Of a stretch of DNA of 64,000 nucleotides, positions 25,517 through 37,603 are shown in pieces. A program made the translations under genes and the position numbers. A model generated the notes under the pieces. It saw only the letters and a program-made list of their open reading frames with translations, did no database searches and was not told the origin of the DNA. Each line of letters starts with the position of its first letter. Within the stretch, counting starts at the first letter, position 1. The stretch comes from Musa acuminata AAA Group (taxonomy: Eukaryota; Streptophyta; Magnoliopsida; Zingiberales; Musaceae): contig NC_088339.1 in the NCBI RefSeq assembly GCF_036884655.1, positions 34,595,501 to 34,659,500 on the forward strand, in the 5' to 3' direction.

Positions 25517-26669
25517 GCGTTTCTCCATCGCATCCCCAAGTGCAAGGCAGAATCTGAATGCATGGTATACAACCCAGTACCAAGTGCCAGAAGACAAGGC
25601 ATCATGCCTTACAACTTGACCTTCTCCTACAGGAGTTTGAACAATTTGATACCTCACCACGAGGGATAGCTGCATCAAACCAGGTTCTCTAGACAACAAA
25701 AGTTTGATATAGTAGCTTTTTCATACAAAACAGTAGGATGGATAGACTCAATTAGACTTCTCCTGTTTCTTCTTAAACTAGGTTTGCTGTTATATAGAAC
25801 ACAAGTGATTCTTTTAAAGCTGAATTCACCCTCCAACAAAGAAAGAAGAAATATTTAAACCATTAATATTAATTAAGCTGTGATCAGCTCCTTATTTATA
25901 AGGTTATACAGATAATAAAAAGAATGCTTACTATCTAAGAATCTTGCTGCCAGCAATGGCATAGTCAAATCACACAATGTCAATAACAATTAAAGGGCAG
26001 ATCGAACATTGGACCTTCTTATTTGAAGAAAGCAAATCAGAGTAGTTAAGCAACTAGTGTTTTTGTATAACTTGGACCAACCCACATCTACAAATTGCAA
26101 GGATTGAAAGACCATAGATTGTGAACAAAACATCAGAGCATGAAGCAACAAAGAACGGCATCATCTCATTCGAGGGAATAGCTATTCTAATAATCACATC
26201 ATTATTACTTGTCAAGTAGATAGGAGCATAATTAGTACGAGAACATCTCATTCAAAAGAGAATAAAGACAAACAAATAATATTTTCTTCTCAAAAAAAGT
26301 AAATTTTCTTATATACAAGAAGTTCAATCAAGCAGTGCTGTAACTTTATTCTAATATAACAATAATAATAGCAAAGCAGTCTTCTATTCAAAGAGAAAGA
26401 TACTATGACACCATGACTCAAGGAAGATCCCTGAAACTATTGACAGGATAAACACGAGCATACATCCATTACCTTTATTCCTATCACAAGAACAGACATA
26501 CAACACAAAGACACACAAGCCAAGCACTAAACAACATATTAAATGAGAACACACAATTAGCATGGTTCATAAGTAATAAGATTGCCAAAGACAATTAAGA
26601 GCTTACTGCAGTTCCCTTCACCTCCACCCAAAGCCTTTTTCTTTCTATTACGAGGGGACCGACCAGTGT

Positions 26670-28699
26670 TCATGATGCTCGGGATGCGTTCGAATCTTCG
26701 GAAGCAGCCACATCAGGAATTACAGTTGTGGAGCTCAATGTCTGATACTGCAGGGTGTGTGCCGGATGTGAAGAGGCCTGCGAGTAGTACATCTGGGGAT
26801 GCCCAGAAGCAGCAGCGACTTCATAACCATAATTAGCCATTGCTGCAGGGGACTGAGAAAGGTGGGGTTGCTGCATTACATGATACCCTGTTCCGGCATA
26901 GGCATGAGCTTGGTTGGAAGGAACAGAGATCAGTTGTGGCTGCAATGCAGCAGGTGCAGGTCCCGGGGCAGCTGCCCTGTACAAACTCGGTGGCAAGTCA
27001 GGCTTCGTCGGAACTCCCGGAACTGGCACAGCCAGCATTCCAGATGATGGTACGGAATTGGGATCCGCCAAATTGGGCTGAACTGCAGCCAAAGGATATG
27101 GCACGGGGTGACCAACAGGCATGTAGTACAATTGAAGCTGGGGGTCGAATGGATGCGCTTGCGGCGATTGCTGCGTCGGATGGGCTGCAGTAGGGTAGTA
27201 GGAAGGCATGGTGGCCGCTGGGTGGTGGATGTAGTGGGGATTCCTGGGAATGAACTGTGGTTGCTGTTGATATAGGTGGGGATGGAATTGTTGTTGCTGG
27301 AGTTGCTCCGTCTGCATAACAGGCAATACATGACCGGGAGCATCAGTAGGCAATGGATCACGATAGCTAAGATCAGAAGAGACCTTCGGATCAGAATTCG
27401 GATTCAAGTACGTAGGCCTGGATGAAGAATTCAGAGTAAAATTCATCAAATTTTCAGTAAAAAGCCACAACTTTTTTGACATAAAAGCGCCAAAGATCAA
27501 GAAAGACGATACCTTGACGCTGGATCCAAGGCGGTAGCACCGATGTGGGTGGGTTTTGGAGGTTGCGGTAGCTTACGGAGCCCAGCGTGCCCGGACCTCT
27601 CGTCATCGGAGAAGACCCTATTGAAGTTTTCAGTGGCGGAGATGGTAGGAGAGGAAGCAGAGTCAGTCGGGAGAGGGTTAGGCGGAGGTGGCCGCTGGGG
27701 TGCATAGATTGGTTCTTTGAAACCCTCGTTAGGTCTCTGGCTGGTGGCCGAGTCGGGTGAGAGGCGCATGTGGGCCAAGTGGTCGTCAAGGCCGGCGATG
27801 CGGTGATCCGCGGGGCGGTCATCTGTGGGGACAGGGATAGGTGGGAGATTAGAGAGGGATGGAGCCGAAGAGGTGGACCCGAAGGAGGAAGACTTATCGA
27901 GCATTAGCGAATCGGGGACAGAGTGAGCCTCATGGCCATGGCGGCCGAGCTTGCACGACGAGTCCGGGCGGTGGAGACCGAGTTGCTCTGGCTCCCGGTG
28001 GGCGCCGCCGCCGCCGCCGCTGCGAGAGTGAACGGAGGAGTTGTCCTCGAGGCCGAGGATGCCGTTGATGGAGGCGGAGTCCGCGGAGAAGTCACGGGGG
28101 AGGCCATCCATGCCCATGCAGCCAATCGCGCTATTGAGGGCGTCGACGAACCACGTCTCCGACTTTGACTCGTCCAACAACGACCCGATCGTGGACGAAT
28201 GCTCCGACTCCGGCATCGACGGGAACAGGAACAGCCGGAGTCGGGGGGAACGGGTCGAGCCGCCGGCGCCGCCGCCCGCGGCGGCAGAGATGCGATCGAA
28301 CTCCTCGATCATGTTCTCGAGGTCCTCGTCGGTGGCGACGGAGATGAGGGAGTCGAGGTCCTCGTTGGGGAGCTGGTACTTGAGGGAGAAGGGGAGACCG
28401 CCGAGGAGGTCCCGGGAGAGCTTGGCGGTGAGGTCAGCGAGGGAGGAGTTGCGGTCGACGACGACCATGCGGGTCTCGCCGCCGAGATAACAGAGGGCCC
28501 TGTCGGTGGGGCGGGGGACGATGCGGCCTCCGTAGCTGCACATCAGCCGGAGGCGCGGCGACATCGCCGCGACGGCAGACGAAGAGAACGGTTCGTCCCA
28601 GGAGTCGCCGCCTCGAGAGCGAGGGGAGGAGTCGACGGAGGCCGCATAGCCTGGGGCGACGCCTCCTTCGGAGATGGCCGTCGCCGCCGGTTCCGTCAT
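26670..28699 (-). CDS. PB1-domain-containing protein
   Basis: Two exons (27513-28699 and 26670-27417) encode 644 residues. The PB1 domain covers residues about 50-137: it opens with LRLMCSYGGRIVPRP, includes the TRMVVVDR strand, and has an acidic loop with NEDLDSLISVATDEDLENMI. PB1 domains mediate head-to-tail protein interaction. The middle is Ser/Pro/Asp-rich and disordered, and the second exon is rich in Gln, Pro, His and Tyr (HLYQQQPQFIPR, YYMPVGHPVPYPL), as in plant PB1 proteins of unknown role. The open frame extends five prime of ATG 28699, but only through non-ATG codons. Exon 1 is strongly GC-rich, exon 2 much less so. There is no kinase domain in the window, so it is not a PB1-Raf kinase. 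Confidence 0.9.
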
Positions 28700-29596
28700 C
28701 GCAGTGCGCGAGGTGAGGAAGGGATCGCCCAGCCCGGATCGAGTCACGGAGATTGGGGTTTGGGGTTTGGGATAGGAAGGGGGAAGAAATGGGGGAGAGA
28801 AGTTGTGGGACTGAAGTTACGTCCGACAAGTAGACGTGGCGCACGTCAACGGGGCGATGCCAGCGGTGGGGTCGCGTCCAAAATCGGAACACGGAAAAGG
28901 TCTTTCTTTTCTTTTTTTCGACATTTAATTTCTTTTTATTGGCCCCCGTAAGTCCAATTCCCAAATGCAACAGCCGTCCGATCCGACGGCTGGGCTGGAA
29001 TCCAAAAGCCTTAATGACCGCTCAACCGCGATAAGGTCCCAAATTCGAGCTCTCTTTTTCCTGTTTTAATGATTGCTACTGCATTAAGTTTCCATCAAAG
29101 CCAATGTTTTGTTACGGACAGTAGTAATAACAGCATGGTTTTTCGATGAGTTTAATTTCAGGGAAAGTTAGTTGTTTGGTGAAATAAAATGCATTTAATA
29201 TAGTATATAATGGAGTGAGAGACCAGAAGAGTTGTTCCAAATTAATGGTGACTGAGACCGTCCACCACGCTTCAGTTGCTCTCTCAGTAATATAAGCTGG
29301 AAGTCAAGGTGGGGAAGGTGGCTTCTCTCACTTCCTTGTGGAAGTGGACAACTGTGCAAGCCAATCTAAATATAATCTTTGGGCATTTGACCTCTTCACG
29401 ATGGGGGGAAACATTAATCTTTTATATAAGTCGAGGAGAATATTGACTTGCCTTCCATCTTAATCAGTCCCCCTCTTTTTAACATTGCTGGCCTACTTTG
29501 CAAGCTTGCTTTTAAAAGCTTCACTCTCACTCATCATCCTTGAGAAACCAACCTCTTTCAGAGAGGAGTCCTCGAGTGTGTTTGGGTCACCAGGCT

Positions 29597-29646
<50 letters not shown>

Positions 29647-30336
29647 ATCATTGAAAGGTTGGACGAAGACTGATGTGGTGGCACATTTGAGAAGATGAAT
29701 GCCATTTGTTGTTTCCTCCACCCGTCAAGATCGACCAATTTCTTCATTTCATATTATTCTTCTATAACTTCTGCCATAAACCATACTTTGACTTGTAATG
29801 ATCTTAACTTGTAAGATTCATATCACGGGATTAGTATTGTAACAGCAAATAGAGTCGATCTGCATCTAACTCGTTCTGTTCGAGTCCAATTACTTCAAAT
29901 TAAAGATTGATGCATAAAAGATGCTTCAACTAAAATGCTGATCAGATTCATCATAAACCTCACAAGTTTAAACCTCTTTAATTTGATTGAGTCCAACAAA
30001 TCTAAAAAAATTAAGCTTTCAGAAGATGAATTATACATTAAATTCTATCAGCAACAAACATCCAAATATAATAATATCAGAGGAATGCTCTGAGGCTTTC
30101 CATACATGTATTATCTATTGCAGAGGAGACGATGTTCATAAAAACTTCACCAGTCATGGCACATCCACCTTCGATCTTCATGTTTGATCTCATCTGCTGC
30201 ATCACCAAAGATGTATTGCACGGTTCAATCTCCAGGCATTTCGTAGCTTGTCAATGTCTCCATATGCTTGGGTCGTTGCGGATGTACACAAGAACATCAC
30301 AAGACAAAGGAAACCAATTTCCTCTTCTGGTTTAGA
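28700..30336. other. Spacer upstream of the PB1 gene
   Basis: 28700-28960 is probably promoter and 5' UTR of the PB1 gene. A (CT)n tract is at 29600-29643. The rest is AT-rich, and the part adjoining 30337 is 3' flank of the receptor kinase. No gene is seen. Confidence 0.5.
29600..29643. repeat. (CT)n microsatellite
   Basis: An uninterrupted CT run of about 44 bp. Confidence 0.95.
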
Positions 30337-33300
30337 CTAGGATGAAGTGTTGACAACCGATCCAGGAGGAGAAGAAAGATATGGTTTTGGTGGCTTTTCT
30401 ATGTCGCTGATTCTTCCTTCCAACATTTCTACAACCTTGCTCATCGAAGGACGATTCGCTGGCACCATCTGTATGCACCACAATCCGACTAATATCATCT
30501 TCCTTGCGATTTCCCCTGTTTCAGCTGTCACGTCATAAGCTCGAAGATCTCCACCTCGATCGACATGCTCGTAAACCCAGTGAGGAAAGTACACCTCACT
30601 GGTCCTATCTGCGTGTGCTTTTACATTCTTTCTTCCTCCAACCATTTCCAGGATCATCATTCCGTAACTGTAGACATCGGATTTGGTTGAAGCCACTCCT
30701 ACACTCCTACAGAACACTTCGGGTGCAATGTACCCTGCTGTTCCTCTTGCATCTGCCACCGAGAGTATGGATTCCTTCTGAGAGCACAATCTAGCTAAGC
30801 CAAAGTCAGATATCTTGGGGGAAAAATCCTCATCCAGTAGAATGTTGTGAGGCTTGATGTCAAAATGTACTATGCGAGAGTTGCATCCACGATGCAAGTA
30901 CTCGAGCCCCCGCGCGACTCCAACTGCTACTTGAAATAATTTGCCCCATGGAAGAGTTGCCTTTGGCTAATCCGAAAAGATGTACTTCTCCAGAGATCCA
31001 TTGGCCATGAATTCATAAATCAGAGCTCTTCTGTGACCATCTAAACAAAAGCCAAGCAGACTAACAATGTTAACATGCGACGTCCTACCGATGCTTGCGA
31101 CTTCATTCATGAATTCTGCACCATTCTCTTTGGACTCGCTCATCAACATCTTCACAGCCACCAAACGACCATCTTCAAGTGTACCTTTAAACACACTTCC
31201 GTATCCACCTGCCCCTAGTTTCTCATGAAAAGATTTTGTCATGCTTTTAAGATCAGAATACTTGTATCTTTTGGGGGCCAAGGATCCATAATTATCTAAA
31301 AAGGCTTCTATGTTTCGTGTGTTATCTGATTTATTCAGAAATATGTCAGAGATATCAAATCTTTTTTGCGCATAGAAGAATAATGCAGCACACACCAACA
31401 GGAAGCTCACCAATCCTACCACTGGACCTGACATGCCACAGAGGAAAGGTCAAATTGTCATTAGCCCCAAAGAAAACAAATCTAAATCACCAACAAAATC
31501 TAGTAAGGCTAGAGGAATCCGAGGAATAGACCAAACAAAGAGAGATGGATGATAATTCACAAACTGGAGTTTGGAAAGGAACTTCACTTTAATAAGCGAA
31601 TCGCTCGGCAGAAGATCTAATAATACATGAGACTTTTCCGAAATATGATTCTTACCTATCGCAATCCACTTCTTATGGAAATTATGGAATTTTCCTGCAG
31701 CAAAAATAACCACCACAGGACAGGTATTAGCGCAATAACATAAACAGTTTGACAGGTTTATCAGACATCGTGTGTAAATCCATACAGTTATTCACATGAA
31801 GAAAATATGGTTAAAAGGATTCATGAACTTAAATAAGGATGAGATTCCCGAGGTGAAAAAAAAGAATGGGGTAATTGAGGAAACTACCATGTGAGATTGT
31901 GACTTTATGTGTTTCTCCTGGTGATTGAGCATCTACTAAAACTTGTAGTTGAAGAAAGATAACCATACTAACTACGAGATGCAGGTCATGATGAGGCCTG
32001 CTTTCAAGTAAAATGAGGTCATTCGGAAGGACCAACTCTACTTGCACCCCTAACTTTGTACTCCCCAAGAAGACTTGGTAAACAAGGAGAATGAATGTCA
32101 TGTGGACAAAGAAAAAGAAACTGCAATGTTTTGTTATCTGGGAAAATTATTTTCTTTGTAAAATAATAATACACTACTTGCAAAGCAATACCATACAAAG
32201 GCTTATGAGATGGTTGTCTTGAGCCAAAGTCTTTGTTGACTGACTATAATAATCTCCAAGTCACATCGAATCATTTTCCACGGAGAAGAAGAAATTTGCT
32301 TGCCAATTTAATCTGAAAGGATCATTTCTGACTCCTTCTGTCAGTCACCATCACCTTAAACAAAAATCCCTTCCCCTATCTAAGGGGAGAATAAAGAGCA
32401 ACTGGTCTATTAGATGCTGCACCCGAAGCCAAGCATGATGCATAATAATCACAAAAAGAAAGAAAGCATGAAATACACCAGTAAGAAGGTAAAATAATGA
32501 ATAAAGAAAATACAATTGCTCACATTCTCCATGGAGTGTTAAATTCTAGTCTAAAACCCCCACAAGAAACGGCAGAGGAGTAACCTCTGAATGAATCATT
32601 AATATATTTGAAGACAAAAGAAGAGATTAAGGAGGAAAGAACGTCTTGAGTCTGTCTCAAAGATCAAGTGATGCTTGTTCTTAAAGCTAATTAAAACAAT
32701 CGAGAGGGACAAGTGGGAGAGATGACAACAATTGAATCGGAAACAAAGAGATCGAAGCGGAACTTACCGCAACTGCTGGGTTCATCCCATCCTCGTGGGC
32801 AGTGACAGACGAAGTCCCCTGTTTCGTGATGAGACCCGCACTTCCCGTCGCTCTCTCTGCATTCCTCACAGCCTTCAGGGTTCGACCACCATTCCACCAG
32901 AAATCCGTTCTTGAGGAGATCCTCGTAGTTGGTGCGTCCACTCTCTTCCTCTGCACCATACGGGAAAACCGGTGCATTGACCACCTCACACTCGCTCGAC
33001 CAATTCGGCGGCTTTGGGTAGTCATAGCTTTCACCGAGTTCAGCGAAAGTATCATTAGCGCACCGTATCCTTTCGTGATGGCCGGGTGGGATTCCCGAGC
33101 AGTTACGAAACAAGAAGAGCACTTTGTTGGCGGTGCTGATTGTGAAGTGATGGTCGACGTGATCATGGAGTCCTAACTGGGAATCGTCGTGGGGGATCGG
33201 GCAGTCGCCGCGGGCGAATTGGGTGTTGGCAACCAACAATGACTTGTTACGGTGGAAGATCTGTTTGATAAAGTACGACCCTCCTCCCAAGGAGTTCGCC

Positions 33301-33539
33301 AGAATGGGGAGACCACCTCTGCACTCGACTTCAAAAGCGGGATCGCCACAGAATGCATCACCCCCACTGAGCCAGAAGGGGTCGCTAATGTCTACAGCAT
33401 CTCCGCAGCGGCTGCCGACCTCGCACCCACCCGTCTCTGACCCGGCCGCTGCGGCTGGTTTTATCCGCCGCGAGAAGCTGATCAAGAGCACAAGGATGGA
33501 GAGGAGAAGAGCGAAGCTCGGCAATGATTTGGCACGCAT
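30337..33539 (-). pseudogene. LRK10-like receptor kinase (non-RD type) with an in-frame stop in the kinase
   Basis: Exons in order 32768-33539, 31656-31694 and 30337-31427 keep one frame over 634 codons, but codon 424 is TAG (30967-30969). Residues 1-31 are a signal peptide (SILVLLISF). The ectodomain has GUB_WAK_bind features (CGDAVDISDPFWLSGG, CGDPAFEVEC) and a WAK-associated C-terminal part (CEECRESDGKCG, FVCHCPRGW). A membrane segment follows at about 271-292, the Gly-rich loop GAGGYG at about 342-347, and VAVK with the ATP lysine near 362. The stop falls after EKYIFSD, and the frame resumes with PKATLPWGKLFQ. Beyond it lie HFDIKPHNILLD, DFGLA, IAPEVF and the rest of the C-lobe, all intact. 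HFD instead of HRD marks a non-RD kinase of the LRK10L-2/PR5K kind. A 423-residue product would have ectodomain, membrane anchor and N-lobe only. One nonsense codon suggests a recent loss, an allele, or a base error. Confidence 0.85.
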
Positions 33540-33762
33540 TTTGTGGCGATGACACGGAGAAGAGAGAAGCAAACAGTAGCGGGAGAGAGAAGGAGACGAC
33601 TGCGGAAGTAGGGATCAAAATGGCGTAGCTACTGCTGACCCCAAGTCTTGCCGGCGGACGACTCGGGCCTTGTGGCGGAATCAAAATAGATGCAGTCTAT
33701 ATTGGATTTTACTTTCAAGAAAAAGAAAATAATCTCGGATTTGCACAAGGAAATAAGTGCCA

Positions 33763-33800
<38 letters not shown>

Positions 33801-34579
33801 AATACCCCTTGATAATGAGGAAAAAAATGGTCAAAATCGGATCGGATCATTAAATAAATGTGCGAATAATTGGACCTAGAAGCCCCCTTTTTACATCCTG
33901 AGCTCAATCTTCATGGAATCGGATCGAGACAGGTCTGATTCATGTTACACGACCAACCAATTTAATTGAAATCCACGGGTTCAATTCACACGGCATCGTT
34001 TGGGGTTTACGCGCTGCAACGACTCCGTCTCGCACGTCTTCCTCGCCCATCAAGACTTGTACCGTGTCAAAGACTTCGTCGATAGGATTCCCATAAGCCG
34101 TTATTGTCGTTAAGGGAGGCGGGTAGGTCGTCGAGTCATACGCGGCGGAGTTGGCGCCCATCGCATCACCTCGATGCTGTTCCTGCAATCGTTAAACAGT
34201 CGGTCATGTCAACGCATGCCACAAAACACGGTTGGCATTGGACCGTTTTCTCAAAAAGGACGACTGAGGTTTCACACCTCATTGCATTGCAGTGTTCCAA
34301 CTAGAATCATAATTGGATCCACCACACAAAGCAGCTCGACAAGGAATAGAAGATCCATAAAGTAATGTTTACGATCGTAGTAATCGGCAATGCAATAAAA
34401 TTCATGTCAGTTTTAGAGCTTCATTACCTACTACTTTACTTGGAACTTTCCCTGGCGAACTCATCTCCGAAGACTTGGTGGTCAAGGATGAACCCAGCCA
34501 TCACCATCGTGATCTTCCTTTAAATCTCTGTTTCCTCTTCTCGTTCTGCCTCATCCCTTCTCCGTGTCATCGCTACAAA
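33540..34579. promoter_or_regulatory. Shared ~1-kb divergent promoter region of the LRK10L pair
   Basis: The two start codons face away from each other across 1,040 bp. Near-identity of the inverted copies continues a short way upstream of both ATGs (TTCTCCGTGTCATCGC). The centre holds an (ATT)n run at 33756-33799 and a minus-strand open frame 33940-34161 of 73 codons from an ATG, with no recognised domain. Which elements drive either gene cannot be told from sequence alone. Confidence 0.5.
33756..33799. repeat. (ATT)n microsatellite
   Basis: A trinucleotide run of about 14 units in the spacer of the receptor-kinase pair. Confidence 0.95.
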
Positions 34580-37136
34580 ATGCGTGCCAAATCATTGCCG
34601 AGCTTCACTCTTATCCTCTCCATCCTCGTGCTCTTGATCAGCTTCTCGCGGCAGATAAAACCAGCCGCAGCGGACGGGTCAGAGACGGGAGGGTGCGAGG
34701 TCAGCAGCCGCTGCGGAGATGCTGTAGACATTAGCGACCCCTTCTGGCTCAGTGGGGGTGATGCATTCTGTGGCGATCCCGCTTTTGAAGTCGAGTGCAC
34801 AGGTGGTCTCCCCATTCTGGCGAACTCCTTGGGAGGAGGGTCGTACTTTATCAAACAGATCTTCCACCGTAACAAGTCATTGTTGGTTGCCAACACCCAA
34901 TTCGCCCGCGGCGACTGCCCGATCCCTCACGACGATTCCCAGTTAGGACTCCATGATCACGTCGACCATTACTTCACGATCAGCACCGCCAACAAAGTGC
35001 TCTTCTTGTTTCGTAACTGCTCGGGAATCCCACCCGGCCATCACGAAAGGATACGGTGCGCTAATGATACTTTCGCTGAACTCGGTGAAAGCTATGACTA
35101 CCCAAAGCCGCCGAATTGGTCGAGCGAGTGTGAGGTGGTCAATGCACCGGTTTTCCCGTATGGTGCAGAGGAAGAGAGTGGACGTACCAACTACGAGGAT
35201 CTCCTCAAGAACGGATTTCTGGTGGAGTGGTGGTCGAACCCTGAAGACTGTGAGGAATGCAGAGAGAGCGGCAGGAAGTGCGGGTCTCATCACGAAACAG
35301 GGGACTTCGTCTGTCACTGCCCACGAGGATGGGATGAACCCAGCAGTTGCGGTAAGTTCCGCTTCGATCTCTTTGTTTCCGATTCAATTGTTGTCAATTC
35401 TTCCTTCTTAGATTTACTGGCTTTCACTCATAACCAAGTCCCTCTCGATGTATGCTTTAGAAAAGGAATTCATGATTACAACATTCATCTCTTCCTTTCT
35501 ATTTATTTACTTTTATTCTATAATCTCTTCCCTTTTTTCCTGAAAATATATATATATATGAATGATTCAGAGGACATTTCTCTGCCCTTTTTGTGACGTT
35601 TCTGCTACACTCTCCTAATCGTAGGAGACTGTTATCAATCTGCATGAGACATGGCAAACTTTGGAGCCAGGAATAGTTCTTTTTTTATTATTCTTCATTT
35701 ATTAGTTTACAAGTCTGTGATGGTTTTTATGATGCAGGAAAACGACACAAAAATATGAACAAGCTTGTGATAGGTAAGCATTTTAAGTTTTCTGTATTAT
35801 ATATATACATATATATATTGGAGGAATTAACAGCAGCAGCTGTTACTGTTGTTGCGAACAGGAATTTGTGTAGGCGTAGGCTGCTTGGTCATGGCAAGCT
35901 TCGGATGCTTCTTTTATTACCATTGCAGCTGGAGGAGAAAACAGCAATCATCATTTCTGCTATCGCGAAACGTCTCTTCCCATCCAACTTCTGAGAGTGA
36001 TCTAGAATTCGGCAGCGAACAATACCATACCCAAATCTTCATGTACGAAGAACTGGAGGGTGCCACGGATGGCTTCAGCACCTCAAATGTGCTCGGTGAT
36101 GGCGGATTTGGCACTGTCTACAAAGGTTTGTCATCGTCGGTACTGCCAAGGAAGGAAGAGGTTGGCCTCGTTGCTCAATTGATGGTTCTATCCTGCAGGA
36201 AAGCTCCGTGATGGTCGAACGGTGGCCATCAAGCGATTCTACAAGGACAACTACAGGCTCGTCGAGCAGTTCATCAACGAGGTCTACATCCTCTCTTCCA
36301 TCCGCCACCAGAACCTCGTCACCCTGTACGGCTGCACCTCCCGCAGCAGTCGCGAGCTCCTCCTCGTGTACGAGTACGTGCCCAACGGCACCGTCGCAGA
36401 CCACCTCCATGGCTGCCGTGCTTGCGAGGGGGCCCTCACGTGGCCCCTCCGGATGAGCATCGCCATCGAGACAGCCGACGCACTCAGCTACCTCCACGCC
36501 ATCACGCCCCAAATCATCCACCGAGACGTCAAGACCACCAACATCTTGCTCGACAGGAGCTTCCATGTCAAGGTTGGGGACTTCGGGTTATCCAGGCTTT
36601 TCCCGGTCAACGCCACCCACGTATCCACCGCACCACAGGGCACGCCCGGCTACGTCGACCCCGACTACCACCAGTGCTACCAGCTCACCGACAAAAGTGA
36701 TGTGTACAGCTTCGGGGTGATGCTGGTAGAGCTCATATCTTCCAAGCCTGCTGTGGACGTCAGTAGGCAGAGCCGTGACATCAATTTGGCCAACATGGCC
36801 ATCGACAAGATCCAAAAGCAAGAACTGGATCAGCTGGTCGATCCAAAGCTCTGGTTTCGGTCGGACTGCAACATAAGGACGATGATCGAGCGGGTGGCTG
36901 GAGTAGCGTTCAGGTGCTTGCAAGCGGAGAAGGAGATGAGGCCTCCCATCAAAGAGGTTCTCGAGGTACTGAAAGGGATAGAGGATGAGGGACGGAACGG
37001 CGCGAAGGGTGTGGAAGCTGATGCTACGGTAAATGACGAAGATTGCTTGCTGAGGAAGAAGTCGCCGCCACATTCGCCAGACTCTGTTGCAACACGGTGG
37101 GAAAGCAAGTCGACGACACCAAACTATAGTGCTTGA
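34580..37136 (+). CDS. LRK10L-1-type receptor-like kinase (RD kinase, GUB_WAK/WAK-associated ectodomain)
   Basis: Exons 34580-35351, 35738-35773, 35862-36125 and 36199-37136 encode 669 residues. It should sit in the plasma membrane, bind a wall or other extracellular ligand, and signal by Ser/Thr phosphorylation. Signal peptide: residues 1-31. The ectodomain is GUB_WAK_bind (CGDAVDISDPFWLSGG) then WAK-associated (CEECRESGRKCG). The membrane span is about 270-291 (CVGVGCLVMASFGCFFYY). The kinase has GDGGFGTVYKG, VAIK with Lys369, HRDVKTTNILLD with Arg466 and Asp467, DFG at 485-487 and GTPGYVDPDY, so all catalytic residues are present and it is an RD kinase. The tail is Ser/Pro-rich. The upstream in-frame extension begins with GTG, so ATG 34580 is the start. 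The first exon is almost identical to that of the divergent neighbour, while the kinase belongs to another clade. Confidence 0.93.
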
Positions 37137-37603
37137 TGAGGTGATGTGAAATCTGATAGCTCTGAGTTCGATTTATGTATCTTTAAAGATTGACGTAGTG
37201 CATGGAGTTTCTGTTTTGTAGGATTTCCAGGGGAGATCGATGTTTACGTGTGCTATTAATGGGTTGCCGGTCGGCTGAACCGCCGGCTTCTCAGAAACCA
37301 AGATCGTGCCAAATTCTGCAGCCGAATACGGGGCAGACAGCAGTAGACATCAACATTAGCACACTCAATGGTACTTAATATCCCCCAATGCTGCTGTCTA
37401 ATTGAGTTCCACATAAAGTTTTACAACTAGAGGAACTCAATTCATCGAAACGAAGATACAGAAAGAGAAGATTTTTACCTCCAGAAACGAAAACACAGAA
37501 CAAATGGAATCTCTCCACGGTCTGAGATGCTAAAAGGTCACCTGCAGAGAAAGGGCACAAATATGACAAAGTAACCCATCACAAGCGAGTTGCACAGCGT
37601 AAC
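37137..37603. other. Convergent 3' spacer
   Basis: A 467-bp stretch holds the 3' ends of the plus-strand receptor kinase and the minus-strand DUF761 gene. Nothing else is seen. Confidence 0.5.

Larger units (their letters stand above)
25066..26669. other. Spacer between the LPP and PB1 genes
   Basis: Contains a composite microsatellite at 25164-25222 and a 75-bp-period duplication at 25388-25516. The part near 26400-26669 is probably the 3' UTR of the PB1 gene. No other gene is supported. Confidence 0.45.
32720..35400. repeat. Inverted duplication of the LRK10L ectodomain exon
   Basis: The arms are about 32720-33565 (minus) and 34555-35400 (plus). Translated first exons differ at about ten of 257 residues by eye. 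Identity continues roughly 45 bp into intron 1 (GTAAGTTCCGCTTCGATCTC onward) and about 20 bp upstream of the ATG, then stops sharply. Exons 2 and 3 of the two genes are not near-identical. Confidence 0.9.

Noticed and set aside
25321..25699. Minus-strand frames with a repeated peptide as a gene
   Set aside because: The repeat is the direct product of the 75-bp duplication; there is no start context, splice partner or family.
30967..30969. A mini-intron removing the TAG in the receptor kinase
   Set aside because: The nearest GT upstream of the AG at the stop would give an intron of about 20 nt, far too short for plant splicing.
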